NCBI GenBank assembly: GCA_965200975.1
Contig: OZ241740.1
Span: forward strand, 1,302,001-1,366,000
Direction of reading: 5' to 3'
DNA: 64,000 nucleotides
Source: S5-327 sp965200975
GTDB lineage: Bacteria; Chloroflexota; Dehalococcoidia; Lucifugimonadales; Australimonadaceae
This document shows, one piece after another, positions 1-8,465 of this stretch. The notes beneath the pieces are model-generated. The model did not search any database. It was not told the DNA's origin and saw only the letters and a program-made list of their open reading frames with translations. Both the position numbers and the translations under genes were made by a program. The first letter of the stretch is position 1. Each line of letters opens with the position of its first letter.

Positions 1-234
1 TCTGCGCCGCCGACTCCTACCCCCACACCGACGCCGACTCCTGCGCCTACGGCGACGCCCACGCCCACACCCACTGCGACGCCCACGCCTACGCCGACTC
101 CTACGCCTACACCGACGGCGACGCCCACGCCTGCGCCGACTCCTGCCGCTGCGCTTGAGTCTACGCCCACGGCTACGGTTGCGCCTACGCCGACTCCTGC
201 CGCTCCGCCTCCCGACGACGTGGGGCCTGCCTGA
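1..234 (+). CDS. C-terminal end of a Thr/Pro-rich exported protein (partial)
   Basis: Frame 1 is open from the window edge to a TGA at 232-234 and encodes almost only Thr-Pro and Ala-Pro dipeptides, ending in PPDDVGPA. The 5' end lies outside the window. Such linkers occur in five exported proteins of this window, where they separate a membrane or lipid anchor from a folded domain. The frame is the same as that of the DUF192 gene starting at 256, and the codons after the TGA (PFEAGLPV) read straight into it. The piece may therefore be the anchor-linker part of one DUF192 lipoprotein now split by a stop codon. I cannot say what lies upstream. Confidence 0.6.
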   Translation, partial: SAPPTPTPTPTPTPAPTATPTPTPTATPTPTPTPTPTPTATPTPAPTPAAALESTPTATVAPTPTPAAPPPDDVGPA

Positions 235-255
235 CCGTTCGAGGCGGGGCTGCCG

Positions 256-627
256 GTGGCGGCAGTCGAGGTGGGCGGAACGTCGTTTCTGGTCGAGGTC
301 GCGGACACGCCATCGGCGCGGCAGCAGGGGCTGAGCGGGAGGGAGTCGCTGGGGGCGGAGTGCGGAATGTGGTTCGTGTTCGCCCAGCCGCAGGTGGCGA
401 CGTTCTGGATGAAGGAGATGCAGTTTCCGCTCGACATCGTGTGGGTTACGGACGAACTGCAGATCGCGGGCGTCGCCGCCGACGTTCCGGCGCCGGGCAC
501 GCCGAACTCGGCGCTGCCGCGGTACTCGTCGGGGATTCCGGTGCGCTACGTGCTGGAGATCAACGCAGGGATGGCGGCGGAGCTTGGCATCGAGCCGGGC
601 GACGCGGTAGTGGTTGCTGATTCGTAG
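256..627 (+). CDS. DUF192 family protein
   Basis: The 123-residue product matches the DUF192 pattern: an early QGLSGRESL motif, a FWMKEM motif about 50 residues in, a hydrophobic DIVWV strand, then VRYVLEINAG and a final GDAV. DUF192 proteins are small, usually exported beta-barrel-like proteins of unknown function. The start taken is GTG at 256. A weak purine-rich stretch (gaggcgggg) lies just upstream, and the start is not certain because the frame is open back to the TGA at 232. In relatives from this phylum the domain usually follows a signal peptide and a Thr-Pro linker, which is what precedes it here on the other side of the stop. A hairpin follows at 652-690. Confidence 0.8.
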   Translation: MAAVEVGGTSFLVEVADTPSARQQGLSGRESLGAECGMWFVFAQPQVATFWMKEMQFPLDIVWVTDELQIAGVAADVPAPGTPNSALPRYSSGIPVRYVLEINAGMAAELGIEPGDAVVVADS

Positions 628-651
628 ACGCTGCCGGAATGACTTCGAATC

Positions 652-690
652 GAGAGGGGCACGCGTCCGCACCAGGACGCCGCCCCTCTC
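652..690. terminator. Hairpin between convergent genes, probable bidirectional terminator
   Basis: A 9-bp stem (gagaggggc / gcccctctc) encloses a second 6-bp stem (gcgtcc / ggacgc). It sits between the 3' end of the DUF192 gene and the 3' end of the convergent gene ending at 729. No T-tract follows on either strand, so intrinsic termination is inferred from position and stem strength. Confidence 0.5.
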
Positions 691-728
691 CGTTGCACGC
701 GCCTTGCCGCAACCTCTAGCGGAAGAAG

Positions 729-1490
729 TCAGCTCTCAGCAGGGGCGTCCGGAGCGAGGCTTGGCGTGGGGGTCGGTGTGGGTGTGGGCGTGGGCGTCGG
801 GTATGGAGTCGATGCAGGGGGCGCGGAGATGATATTCGGTTCATCGATGCCGGAGAATGTCATCGTAGCCCAGAATCGCCCTCCCAGCGCAAGTTGCTCA
901 TCCATGCTGCCATACACCCGGATAACCCCCGTGCTATCGACCCACACATCGTGGATGGTTGTCTCACTAAAGACAGGTTGCTCTACATCGTAATGCGGAG
1001 TAGGCATTGGCCCTAGCGTATCCGTCAGCCGGTAGTGGTCTGCTATTCGACCGTCGTCCAGAGTCTCAATCCCGACGTAGACGTAGTTGTCCTTTAGGTA
1101 ATATGGCGTCTCGCATGGGCCTTCGGATTGCAGTGTGTCGGCCGAGGTTGATTCGGATTCGGGATACGCTTCCGACATCCATACGGTATCGCTCACTCCC
1201 AGGAAGTCATTTCTATGAGTTCCTCTTTCATAACGAGTGTTGTCCTTGAATATGCGCTCGGACAGTACTGTTCCGTCAGAAGCTACATCAAGCTGGTGTT
1301 CGCTCTCATCGATCCTGTTGTACCTGCCTTCAAATGTCATACCACCGTCATCGAATTCCAGGAGGGTGTCAAAATGCTGTCGGGGAGAATTGCCGCAAGT
1401 CTCAGACGCATTCAACCAGGCGAAGCCTGCAGCCGTGATGGCCATGATGGCCAGCAGTAGTCCTATGGCAATTCCGATCTTATCTGCCAA
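729..1490 (-). CDS. Membrane-anchored exported protein with C-terminal Thr-Pro tail, unknown function
   Basis: I take a TTG start at 1490 preceded by AGGAG at about 9 nt, giving 253 residues. A longer reading to 1715 would run antisense through the NIPSNAP gene and is rejected. Residues 4-24 form one hydrophobic helix (GIAIGLLLAIMAITAAGFAW), so the protein is probably anchored with the rest outside. The ectodomain is acidic, begins with a Cys-containing stretch and is rich in beta-type sequence (MTFEGRY, DGTVLSERIF, VWVDSTGVIRVYGSM). That arrangement resembles LppX/LprG-like lipoproteins, but I would not assign it. The C terminus is a Thr-Pro tail ending APDAPAES. It is convergent with DUF192. 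Confidence 0.6.
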   Translation of the reverse strand: MADKIGIAIGLLLAIMAITAAGFAWLNASETCGNSPRQHFDTLLEFDDGGMTFEGRYNRIDESEHQLDVASDGTVLSERIFKDNTRYERGTHRNDFLGVSDTVWMSEAYPESESTSADTLQSEGPCETPYYLKDNYVYVGIETLDDGRIADHYRLTDTLGPMPTPHYDVEQPVFSETTIHDVWVDSTGVIRVYGSMDEQLALGGRFWATMTFSGIDEPNIISAPPASTPYPTPTPTPTPTPTPSLAPDAPAES

Positions 1491-1546
1491 AGGCAGCCTC
1501 TCCTGGTCTCCGCGTCTCGCTTCCCTCGACGCTTGGGATGGGAGCC

Positions 1547-1882
1547 TCACCCCTTGGGCGCGGGGTCGGGGGAGAACGGCGCCAGGCTCCATATCGCGTT
1601 CTGAATGCCGGCGACTATCAGCCCGTCCTTCTCCGACTCGGCGAACGCGCGGATACGCTCCGGGTCGTCGCGGAACACTGCCCACTTGGCGAGGCGTTCG
1701 GCGTCGTCTTCCCATGCCAGCATGTAGTGGAACTTGCGATTGTCGCCGATAGCCTCCGTCCAGTAGCCCACGGGACGGAACCCGTGCTTGAGGAAGAGCT
1801 CGTGGGTGACGTTTGCGAATCGGTCGACCACTGCGCGGAGCTTGCCCGGCATCGCCTCGTACGTGCGCATTTCGTAAATCAT
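1547..1882 (-). CDS. NIPSNAP family protein
   Basis: The product of 111 residues begins MIYEMRTYE, the typical N-terminal strand of NIPSNAP domains (a dimeric alpha/beta-barrel, ferredoxin-like fold). It continues with FRPVGYWTE and FHYMLAWEDD, also typical of the family. An ATG at 1882 with AGGAG 8 nt upstream is preferred over an in-frame ATG at 1921. Single-domain bacterial NIPSNAP proteins often sit in catabolic gene clusters, but their reaction is generally unknown. Here the neighbours are the anchored hypothetical protein downstream and tRNA-Gln on the other strand. Confidence 0.85.
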   Translation of the reverse strand: MIYEMRTYEAMPGKLRAVVDRFANVTHELFLKHGFRPVGYWTEAIGDNRKFHYMLAWEDDAERLAKWAVFRDDPERIRAFAESEKDGLIVAGIQNAIWSLAPFSPDPAPKG

Positions 1883-1936
1883 GGGGACGTTCTCCTGTAA
1901 CGCTTCAGGGGGAGTGTACAATGACGCTTGCTACAG

Positions 1937-2010
1937 TGCCCCGTGGTGTAGCGGTAGCACAACAGACTTTGAATCTGTTGGCCCAGGTTCGATCCCTGGC
2001 GGGGCAGCCA
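1937..2010 (+). tRNA. tRNA-Gln (anticodon UUG)
   Basis: The cloverleaf is complete: acceptor stem TGCCCCG (1937-1943) pairs with CGGGGCA (2000-2006), followed by discriminator G2007 and an encoded CCA (2008-2010). The anticodon stem ACAGA/TCTGT carries loop CTTTGAA with anticodon TTG at 1969-1971. The T loop GGTTCGATCC is canonical. It lies between the NIPSNAP gene and Rieske 1, with no tRNA neighbour. Confidence 0.96.
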
Positions 2011-2053
2011 ACCGAACAGCAGACGCCGCACGGACGGAGCAGGGGGAACGACG

Positions 2054-3382
2054 ATGCTGACGCGAGAGCAGAATGAACGATTGACCCGCGTAGGGCCGGG
2101 CACGCCGATGGGCGAGTTGATGCGCCGCTACTGGCATCCCATCGCCGGCAGCGCAGAGCTCGACGCCGACAATCCCACCAAAGAGGTCCGCCTGCTCGGC
2201 GAGGATATAGTGCTTTTTCGCTCGGCCAGGGGCGTCGTCGGGGCGGTGGAGCCGTCGTGCGCGCACCGGAAGGCGAATCTCGCGTACGGCGTTCCGGAGG
2301 AGAACGGTATTCGGTGCGCCTATCATGGGTGGATTTTCGACGAGCGCGGGCAGTGCGTCGATCAGCCGTCGGAGCCTGAAGGGTCGAAGTTCAAGGAGAA
2401 GGTGCGTATCAAGGCGTACAAGGCGCAGGAGCTTGCCGGGGTGATATGGGTGTATATGGGCCCGGAGCCCGCGCCGCTGCTGCCCCGCTACGACATGCTG
2501 GTCTGGCCGGGCGTCCGCTCCACGTGGTCGGTCGAGCTGCCGTGCAACTGGCTGCAGTGCATGGAGAACTCCGTCGACCCGCTGCACTTTCAGTGGCTGC
2601 ACCGCTACTGGGGCGGCTGGCAGATGAACAAGCTGATGCCGCCCGAAGAGCGCAACGCCTGGAACCGGCAGGTGGGCGGCCGCGGGGCCGACCATCGGAA
2701 GATAGGCTTCGAGGTTACGGACTACGGCGTGATCAAGCGCCGGCTCGTCGGAAATGAGACCGAAGAGAGCGACCACTGGCGGATGGGGCATCCCGTCTTC
2801 TTCCCCCACATCCTCCGCATTGGGCAAGACCTGCAGTGCAGAGTCCCTGTCGACGACACCCACACGCTGCACTTCATGCTGGAGTGGCGGGCGCTGCGTC
2901 CGGGCGAGACCCCGAACGACTACATTCCACACGAGAGCATCGAGGCGTTCGATGAGGACGGGAAGATACGGCGGGACTTCATCATTGGGCAGGACCAGGT
3001 TGCGTGGATCATTCAGGGCACCGTCGCCGACCGCACGACCGAACGGCTCGGGGTGGGGGACGTCGGCATCATCATGTACCGCCGCCTGCTTGCGGAGCAG
3101 ATGGCGATCGTCGCCGAAGGGCGCGACCCGATGAACACGTATCGCGACCCGTCGCAGAACGAGATCATCATCGCGCCGTGCGAGAGCTTCGACTATCCGG
3201 GCTACGAAGGGATTCCGCGCGGGCCGTTCCGCGACATCGTGGTGAACAACACGGTGGAGGCAGTGCTGTCGGGGGTGGGCGAGGAGTTGGAGGAGTTCGC
3301 TGAAGCGAACTCCGTGCCCGAGACGCCGGGGCAGTTCTCGCTGCTTACTCCGCGCCTCAAGCACGACATTCACGCTTCCTGA
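2054..3382 (+). CDS. Rieske non-heme iron oxygenase, alpha subunit (paralogue 1)
   Basis: The 442-residue protein has an N-terminal Rieske [2Fe-2S] domain with Cys69-x-His71 and Cys88-x2-His91 as cluster ligands. A catalytic domain follows with the mononuclear iron motif Asp175-x2-His178-x4-His183 in ENSVDPLHFQWLH. The layout matches phthalate/vanillate-type alpha-only oxygenases (VanA/Pht3-like), which take electrons from a separate reductase. The start ATG is preceded by AGGGGG. It is the most divergent of the five copies (CAHRKANLAYG and SVDPLHF, where others have CPHRRVDLSYG and SLDPVH), and the C terminus is longer. No reductase is adjacent. The substrate is unknown; aromatic or alicyclic acids are likely by family. 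Confidence 0.9.
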   Translation: MLTREQNERLTRVGPGTPMGELMRRYWHPIAGSAELDADNPTKEVRLLGEDIVLFRSARGVVGAVEPSCAHRKANLAYGVPEENGIRCAYHGWIFDERGQCVDQPSEPEGSKFKEKVRIKAYKAQELAGVIWVYMGPEPAPLLPRYDMLVWPGVRSTWSVELPCNWLQCMENSVDPLHFQWLHRYWGGWQMNKLMPPEERNAWNRQVGGRGADHRKIGFEVTDYGVIKRRLVGNETEESDHWRMGHPVFFPHILRIGQDLQCRVPVDDTHTLHFMLEWRALRPGETPNDYIPHESIEAFDEDGKIRRDFIIGQDQVAWIIQGTVADRTTERLGVGDVGIIMYRRLLAEQMAIVAEGRDPMNTYRDPSQNEIIIAPCESFDYPGYEGIPRGPFRDIVVNNTVEAVLSGVGEELEEFAEANSVPETPGQFSLLTPRLKHDIHAS

Positions 3383-3479
3383 ATCCGCGTCACGGCGTCC
3401 GCGCGGCAGGTCAGCGCCGCGGATCCGGGAGAGCGCGTTCGCTGCCCCAGACCCGCTCGTAACGACTCGTAACCGCGCC

Positions 3480-4712
3480 CTACGCGAGATGGGCGGGAAC
3501 TGCGACCTGGCGTTCGAGGAGGATTTCGCGCTGCTCGCGGGCGGATTGCATCATGGCGAGCTGCACCTCGAGGGTCGCCATCCCCCATCTGCCGTCGTGG
3601 AAGATCGGCTCGCCGTTTACGATGCCGTTGTACGCCTCGCGCAACGTTGGATCGCCCTCGCCGTGCTCCTCCGCGAGCGGCTCCTCGCGCAGGCCGGCGT
3701 CGCTGTAGACATAGATGCCGTTCGGGGACTGCCGGAGCGCGCCGCGTTCGCAGGTGACGATAAGCAGCCCAAGGTCGCTCTGAAAGCGGGCCGTGCCTGC
3801 TCCCTGGGCGAGTTCGCCCGCCGCAGGCCGCTGCCCCTGCATACTGGCGACGCGCATCTGCTCTTTCGCCTGCTCCTGGTCCCACTCTCCGGCGTTGATG
3901 GCGTTGCGCAGGCGCGCGCGGCTCTGGGCGTTGGCGCCGGCTTCCATCTCCCACGGCAGCAGCTCGGCGGCGAGAAAGTAGCCGTAGGCGTTGTAGATGA
4001 TGGTTGCGGGCGCGCCGCTCTCGAACTCGAGGTAGGCCGTGTAGTAGCCGGGCGCGCCCATACGTCCGGGCATCCATGCGCCGACCGCGCCGCGGACGCT
4101 GCGGACAAGCCCGCCTCCAAGGAAGCGTAGCGAATCGATCTGGTGCGGCGCTTGCCGGAAAGCCACGCCTCCGCCCCGCGCAGCGTCGACCTCCTCAGGC
4201 ATACGCGGGCGCAGCATCCAGTCGGTGAACGACATAACGTTCATCGCCCGGATGGGCCCGACTTCGCCGGAGCGCACAATGCGCCACATCGTCTGCACCG
4301 GCGGATCGAACGCGCGAGTGTGGCCGGAGAGAAGCTTGACGCCGTTGCGCTCCGCGGCCTCCACCATCTGCGCCGCCTCATCGAGAGTGAGCGCCATCGG
4401 CTTTTCGACGACGACGTGTTTCCCGTGGTCGGCGGCGAGGACGGCGTGCGGACAGTGGAAGTGGTTGGGGGTCGCTATCCATACGGCGTCGACGTTGGGG
4501 TCGCTGCAGAGCTCTTCCACGCTTGTGTAAGCGCTGCCCCCAAAGTCGCGCTGGAACGCCTCGAGGGCCTGCGTCCGGAGGTCGGCGGCGGCGACGACCT
4601 CAATGCGGGGAGTGTCGCGCATAGCGTTGAGCACGCCTCCGCCGGCGTTGCCGATGCCGATTACGCCAAAGCGCAGAGCCGGTGCGTCTGAGGATGGGGC
4701 GGGAGTGGTCAT
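3480..4712 (-). CDS. Gfo/Idh/MocA family oxidoreductase
   Basis: The product is 410 residues. A Rossmann nucleotide-binding motif GIGNAGGG lies at about residues 19-26, and the family signature EKPMALT follows at about 105-111, whose Lys is part of the active site. The C-terminal alpha/beta domain carries GGGVAFRQAPHQIDSLRFL, with the expected His. These enzymes use NAD(P) to oxidise or reduce sugars, inositols or related cyclic substrates. The start at 4712 is supported by GGAGG 7 nt upstream. The gene is convergent with Rieske 1 and divergent from the ThDP enzyme at 4847. The exact substrate cannot be read from the sequence. Confidence 0.88.
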   Translation of the reverse strand: MTTPAPSSDAPALRFGVIGIGNAGGGVLNAMRDTPRIEVVAAADLRTQALEAFQRDFGGSAYTSVEELCSDPNVDAVWIATPNHFHCPHAVLAADHGKHVVVEKPMALTLDEAAQMVEAAERNGVKLLSGHTRAFDPPVQTMWRIVRSGEVGPIRAMNVMSFTDWMLRPRMPEEVDAARGGGVAFRQAPHQIDSLRFLGGGLVRSVRGAVGAWMPGRMGAPGYYTAYLEFESGAPATIIYNAYGYFLAAELLPWEMEAGANAQSRARLRNAINAGEWDQEQAKEQMRVASMQGQRPAAGELAQGAGTARFQSDLGLLIVTCERGALRQSPNGIYVYSDAGLREEPLAEEHGEGDPTLREAYNGIVNGEPIFHDGRWGMATLEVQLAMMQSAREQREILLERQVAVPAHLA

Positions 4713-4846
4713 AGCAGGACCTCCGGGGATTCATAAGCGGGCGGGGCGCTATCTGGTAGCATACGCCTGCAACCGAACCAGAGCACGATGGAGAGCAAGA
4801 TGGAGGAGCTCCCTCCTCCGCGCAAGAGCCGCAAGAGACTACGCAT

Positions 4847-6445
4847 ATGCCCTCGATGACCGCAGGCCAGGCGCTGATCCGCTCCCTCTACCGGGAGGGC
4901 GTTCGGGTCGTGTTCGGGCTGCCCGGCGTGCAAATGTACCACGCGCTCGACCCGATCTACGACCAGCCGGGCATGCGTTTCATCACGGTGCGGCACGAGC
5001 AGGCGACGGCGTATATGGCCGACGGCTATACGCGGGCGGGAGGAGGCGTCGGCATGGCGCTCGTCGTGCCGGGGCCCGGGCTGCTCAACGCCTCCGCGGC
5101 CATCGGCACGGCCTACGCGGCGTCGTCGCCCATCCTGGTGCTCTCAGGGCAGGTGCAGAAAGACCTCATCGGGTTCGACCGCGGCATTCTGCACGAAGTC
5201 AACGATCAGATGGACGCAATCCGGCCCATAACAAAGGCGGCCTACCGCATTATGGACGCCGCGGAGGTCCCGGGCGTGGTGCATGAGGCGTTCAGGCAGC
5301 TGCGGACGGGGCGCCCGCGTCCTGTCGAGATCGAGATACCGCCCGAAACGCTCGCCGAGATTGCGGAGATCGACCTGCTCGAACCGGGGGACTACCGGCG
5401 GGAGGCGGCCCCGGACGCAGATGTCGAGCGCGCTGCGTCGACGCTGGCGCAGGCGCGCAATCCGCTTATCTGGGCCGGCGGCGGGGTCATCTCGTCCGGC
5501 GCGTCGGAGGCGCTCCTGCGAGTCGCGGAACGCTTGCAGTCGCCGGTGATTACCACGCACGAGGGGAAGGGCGCGATACCGGACTCGCACTACCTGAGCA
5601 TGGGGTCGCTGAAGTCGCGCGCGGACGACTTCCGCAGCCGTCTTCAGCATCACGACGTCTTCCTGGCCGTCGGGACGCGTTTCGCGACGGCGATGCTGGA
5701 GCACGACGCCAGGGTGGTGCAGATCGACATCGACCCCGACGAAATAGGGCGGAACTACGCCGATACGCTCGGCCTCGAAGGCGACGCCCGCCTGACGCTG
5801 GAGAAGCTGGCGGACGCGTTGGCGGACGCCGGGCCTCCTGCGCCAAGCCGCCGCGAAGAGATGGAGGCGCTGCGCGCCGACCGGTTCGGCCCTGCGCTCC
5901 GCATAGAGCCGCTCGACTCTTACCTGAAGGCTGTGCGCGCCGCCATTCCCGACGACGGCATCCTCGTAGCGGGCATGACGCAGATCGGGTACTACAGCCG
6001 TCTCTTCTACCCGGTGGAGCAGCCGGGGACATACTTGAACTCGTCGTATTTCGGCAATCTGGGGTTCGCGTGGCCTACGGCGCTCGGGGCCAAGGTCGCG
6101 CAGCCCGGGAAGGCGGTTGTGTGCGTCTCAGGCGACGGCGGGTTCCTCTTCAACTCGCAGGAGCTGGCGACTGCGGTGCAGCACCGCATCAATGCGGTGG
6201 TCGTGGTGTTCAACGACAACGCCTACGGCAACGTTATGCGCGACCAGGAGCAGCGGTTCGCGGGCCGCGTCGTGGGGGCGACCCTGCATAACCCGGACTT
6301 CGTGGCGCTCGCGCAAGCGTACGGCGCGCGAGGCGTGCGCGCGGAGAGCGCGCCTGCGCTCGAGGCGGCCATTCGCGAGGGCGTCGACGCGGATCTCCCT
6401 ACGCTGATTGAAGTTCCCATGGGGCCTGTAGAGTCTCCGCTATAG
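4847..6445 (+). CDS. Thiamine-diphosphate-dependent enzyme, acetolactate synthase-like
   Basis: The 532-residue protein shows the three-domain plan of the acetolactate synthase/benzoylformate decarboxylase family. The Pyr domain has the ThDP-activating Glu51 in RHEQATAYMADG, a central domain follows, and the PP domain has the metal/ThDP motif starting GDGGFLFNSQEL and ending NDNAYG. The segment corresponding to the FAD and branched-chain specificity regions of true IlvB is not obvious, and no IlvN-like small subunit is next to it. A decarboxylase or lyase in catabolism is therefore more likely than valine/isoleucine biosynthesis. It is divergent from the Gfo/Idh gene and about 50 bp upstream of the hydrolase-like gene. 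Confidence 0.85.
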   Translation: MPSMTAGQALIRSLYREGVRVVFGLPGVQMYHALDPIYDQPGMRFITVRHEQATAYMADGYTRAGGGVGMALVVPGPGLLNASAAIGTAYAASSPILVLSGQVQKDLIGFDRGILHEVNDQMDAIRPITKAAYRIMDAAEVPGVVHEAFRQLRTGRPRPVEIEIPPETLAEIAEIDLLEPGDYRREAAPDADVERAASTLAQARNPLIWAGGGVISSGASEALLRVAERLQSPVITTHEGKGAIPDSHYLSMGSLKSRADDFRSRLQHHDVFLAVGTRFATAMLEHDARVVQIDIDPDEIGRNYADTLGLEGDARLTLEKLADALADAGPPAPSRREEMEALRADRFGPALRIEPLDSYLKAVRAAIPDDGILVAGMTQIGYYSRLFYPVEQPGTYLNSSYFGNLGFAWPTALGAKVAQPGKAVVCVSGDGGFLFNSQELATAVQHRINAVVVVFNDNAYGNVMRDQEQRFAGRVVGATLHNPDFVALAQAYGARGVRAESAPALEAAIREGVDADLPTLIEVPMGPVESPL

Positions 6446-6495
6446 GCGCCGCAGCTCCGTTCAGCGCATTCTTTTTCCAAGGGCGCATCACTGGC

Positions 6496-7278
6496 ATGTC
6501 CGAAAACATCACGCTTGAACTGGGATACGTGTCGCTGAAGGGCGCGCGGAACGGACAAGGGCCGCGCGCGCTCTACATCCACGACGAGCTCGACTCCGGC
6601 TGGATTCCGTTTCTCGACGCGCTTGCGGACTCCTTCGAGACGCTCGCAATCGAGCTGCCGGGCTTTGGAGCGTCGGAGCGGCCGGAGTGGGCCGAAACTA
6701 TCGACGACTACGCCTACATCATCGCCGACGTTGCGGACAGCCTGGCTGCGGACGGACCGCTGGCGCTCGTCGGCGCCGGGCTTGGCGGATGGCTCGCGGT
6801 GGAGGCAGCCGTTCGGGGAGCGCCGGTCGACGCGCTTGTCGCGATTGGCGCGCCGGGCGTCGACCTCCCCGGCGACCCGCCGGTCGACTACTTCGTGCTG
6901 CTGCCGCACGAGCGCGCTCCTTTGTTCTTCGATGCGCCTGCCGACTACGCTCCGGAGGTGGACGAGGACACGGCGATCCGCAACGAGAGCGTCACGGCGC
7001 GGCTGGTGTGGCAGCCGCGATACGTCAACCCGGGGCTGGAGCGGCGGCTGCATCGCGTGAAAGCGCCAACGCTCACGCTGTGGGGCGAGAACGACCGCTT
7101 CCTGTCGCGCGCGCACGGCGAAGCGCTGGCGCGGGGAGTCGTGAACGGCGAGTTTGCCGTCGTGCCGGCGTCCGGCCACTTCCCGGCCCGGGAGAACCCG
7201 CAGGCTGCGAGCAGTCTGACGCGGCGGTTCCTGCGCGGCGCGCTCGGGGGCGGAGCAGCAGAGAGCGGAGGAGGGTAG
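6496..7278 (+). CDS. Alpha/beta-hydrolase fold protein with substituted nucleophile
   Basis: The 260-residue product has the alpha/beta-hydrolase plan: LPGFGASERP after strand 4, the nucleophile-elbow segment LALVGAGLGGWLA, Asp200 in WGENDRF, and His228 in PASGHFP. The usual elbow is G-x-S-x-G; here residue 95 is Gly (G-A-G-L-G), so the catalytic Ser is missing. The HG oxyanion motif near the N terminus is also altered (YIHDELDSG). Asp and His remain. It may be a non-hydrolytic member (binding, dioxygenase-like or decarboxylase-like roles are known in this fold) or an inactive one. It ends 5 nt before the luciferase-like gene, so the two are very likely co-transcribed. Confidence 0.8.
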   Translation: MSENITLELGYVSLKGARNGQGPRALYIHDELDSGWIPFLDALADSFETLAIELPGFGASERPEWAETIDDYAYIIADVADSLAADGPLALVGAGLGGWLAVEAAVRGAPVDALVAIGAPGVDLPGDPPVDYFVLLPHERAPLFFDAPADYAPEVDEDTAIRNESVTARLVWQPRYVNPGLERRLHRVKAPTLTLWGENDRFLSRAHGEALARGVVNGEFAVVPASGHFPARENPQAASSLTRRFLRGALGGGAAESGGG

Positions 7279-7283
7279 GGGCT

Positions 7284-8435
7284 GTGCAGTTCGTCTACTT
7301 TCACCTGATGCCGTGGCCGCACCTCGACGATGCGTTCGAGACGGAGCGGTCGGCGTGGGTTACCTACTCCAACGCCAACTACGACCCGCAACTCGGCGCC
7401 GAGCTTTACGAGCAGTACCTGGAGCAGCTCGTCTACGCCGAGGAGCTCGGGTTCGACGCCATCGCGGTCAACGAGCATCACCAGACCGCGTACGGCCTAA
7501 TGCCGTCGCCCGACGTCATTGCGTCGTACCTCGTGGCGCGGACGCGCAGCGCGAAGATCGCCATTCTGGGGAACGCCACGCCCTTGCGGGACCATCCGCT
7601 CCGCATTGCGGAGGAGGTGGCGATGATGGACGTGATCAGCGGAGGGCGCATCATCTGCGGGTTCGTGCGAGGCATTGGCCCGGAGTACCACAACTTCTCG
7701 ATGAACCCCGCCACCAGCCTGGAGCGCTTTCGCGAGGCGCACGACCTCATTGTCGAGTCGTGGACGCGCCCCGGGCCCTTCCGGTGGGAAGGCAAGCACT
7801 ACCGGTTCGAATACGTCAATCCGTGGCCGCGCCCCTTGCAGCAGCCTCACCCGCCGGTGTGGATACCGTCGCAGGGCAGCGGCGAGACGATCGATTGGGC
7901 CGCGGAGCGCGGCTACACGTTCATCGTAACGTTCACGCCCTTCCGCAACGTAGCGCGGTTTATGGGCCAGTACCGGGAGGCGGCCAGAGGGTTCGGCTAC
8001 GAGGCGGCGCCGGAGCAGATGGGCTGGGCGCTGCCTGTATACGTCGGCGCGACCGACGAGTCCGCCATAGCGGAGGCTCGCCCGCACGCGGAGTACCTGT
8101 TCAACCAGCTCGTGCGGCGTCCGCTGCCGGTATTCTTCCCGCCCGGCTACCTGAGCGACAGCTCGGCCAAAGCGGTGCTCCGCGCCTTCTCGACTATCGG
8201 CACCCAGCGTACGACTATCGAGCAGCTGAACGACAACTCGCAGATCATCGTCGGCTCCGCCGAGTCGGTTACGCGCCGTCTGCGCGAGTGCATTGATGAG
8301 TCGGGGATCGGCACGCTCGTGCTGCTCCCGCAGTTTGGGTCGATGCGTCACGAGCAGACCACCGCCAACGCGGAGCGCATCGCGGAGCATGTGCTGCCCG
8401 CGCTTCGCAGCCACGTCAGCGCCGTGTACCGGTAG
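7284..8435 (+). CDS. LLM-class flavin-dependent oxidoreductase (bacterial luciferase-like monooxygenase)
   Basis: I take a GTG start at 7284 with AGGGG a few bases upstream, giving 383 residues. The open frame extends far upstream through the hydrolase gene, but only in a shadow frame. Family marks are the N-terminal FHLMPWPHLD, the AEELGFDAIAVNEHHQT segment with its conserved Glu-His, GNATPLRDHPLRIAEEVAMMDVISGGR, and the phosphate-binding WIPSQGSGETI. The enzymes use reduced FMN from a partner reductase to insert oxygen into aldehydes, ketones, sulfonates or terpenoids. The upstream hydrolase-like gene is probably its pathway partner. Expanded sets of this family are known in SAR202 bacteria. 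Confidence 0.88.
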   Translation: MQFVYFHLMPWPHLDDAFETERSAWVTYSNANYDPQLGAELYEQYLEQLVYAEELGFDAIAVNEHHQTAYGLMPSPDVIASYLVARTRSAKIAILGNATPLRDHPLRIAEEVAMMDVISGGRIICGFVRGIGPEYHNFSMNPATSLERFREAHDLIVESWTRPGPFRWEGKHYRFEYVNPWPRPLQQPHPPVWIPSQGSGETIDWAAERGYTFIVTFTPFRNVARFMGQYREAARGFGYEAAPEQMGWALPVYVGATDESAIAEARPHAEYLFNQLVRRPLPVFFPPGYLSDSSAKAVLRAFSTIGTQRTTIEQLNDNSQIIVGSAESVTRRLRECIDESGIGTLVLLPQFGSMRHEQTTANAERIAEHVLPALRSHVSAVYR

Positions 8436-8465
8436 CAGGTGGGGACGGCGGCCTCAGCGGCGCCG

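Noticed and set aside
1..230. Short tandem repeats resembling a CRISPR array
   Set aside because: The period is 6 bp, coding for Thr-Pro; there are no conserved direct repeats with unique spacers. The same holds for 27225-27390, 27630-27775, 39297-39550 and 50700-50880.
232..234. TGA read as an amino acid (recoding)
   Set aside because: Other genes here end in TGA (for example at 3380-3382), so global recoding is excluded. No SECIS-like structure or selenocysteine-type neighbour is apparent.
1931..3373. 480-residue open frame antisense to Rieske 1
   Set aside because: It is a shadow of the strongly codon-biased oxygenase gene and shows no domain. The same applies to long antisense frames at 16625, 17957, 20969 and 24021.
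6687..8435. 582-residue reading fused upstream of the luciferase-like gene
   Set aside because: The first 199 codons are the wrong frame of the hydrolase gene. The real start is GTG 7284 with its own ribosome-binding site.
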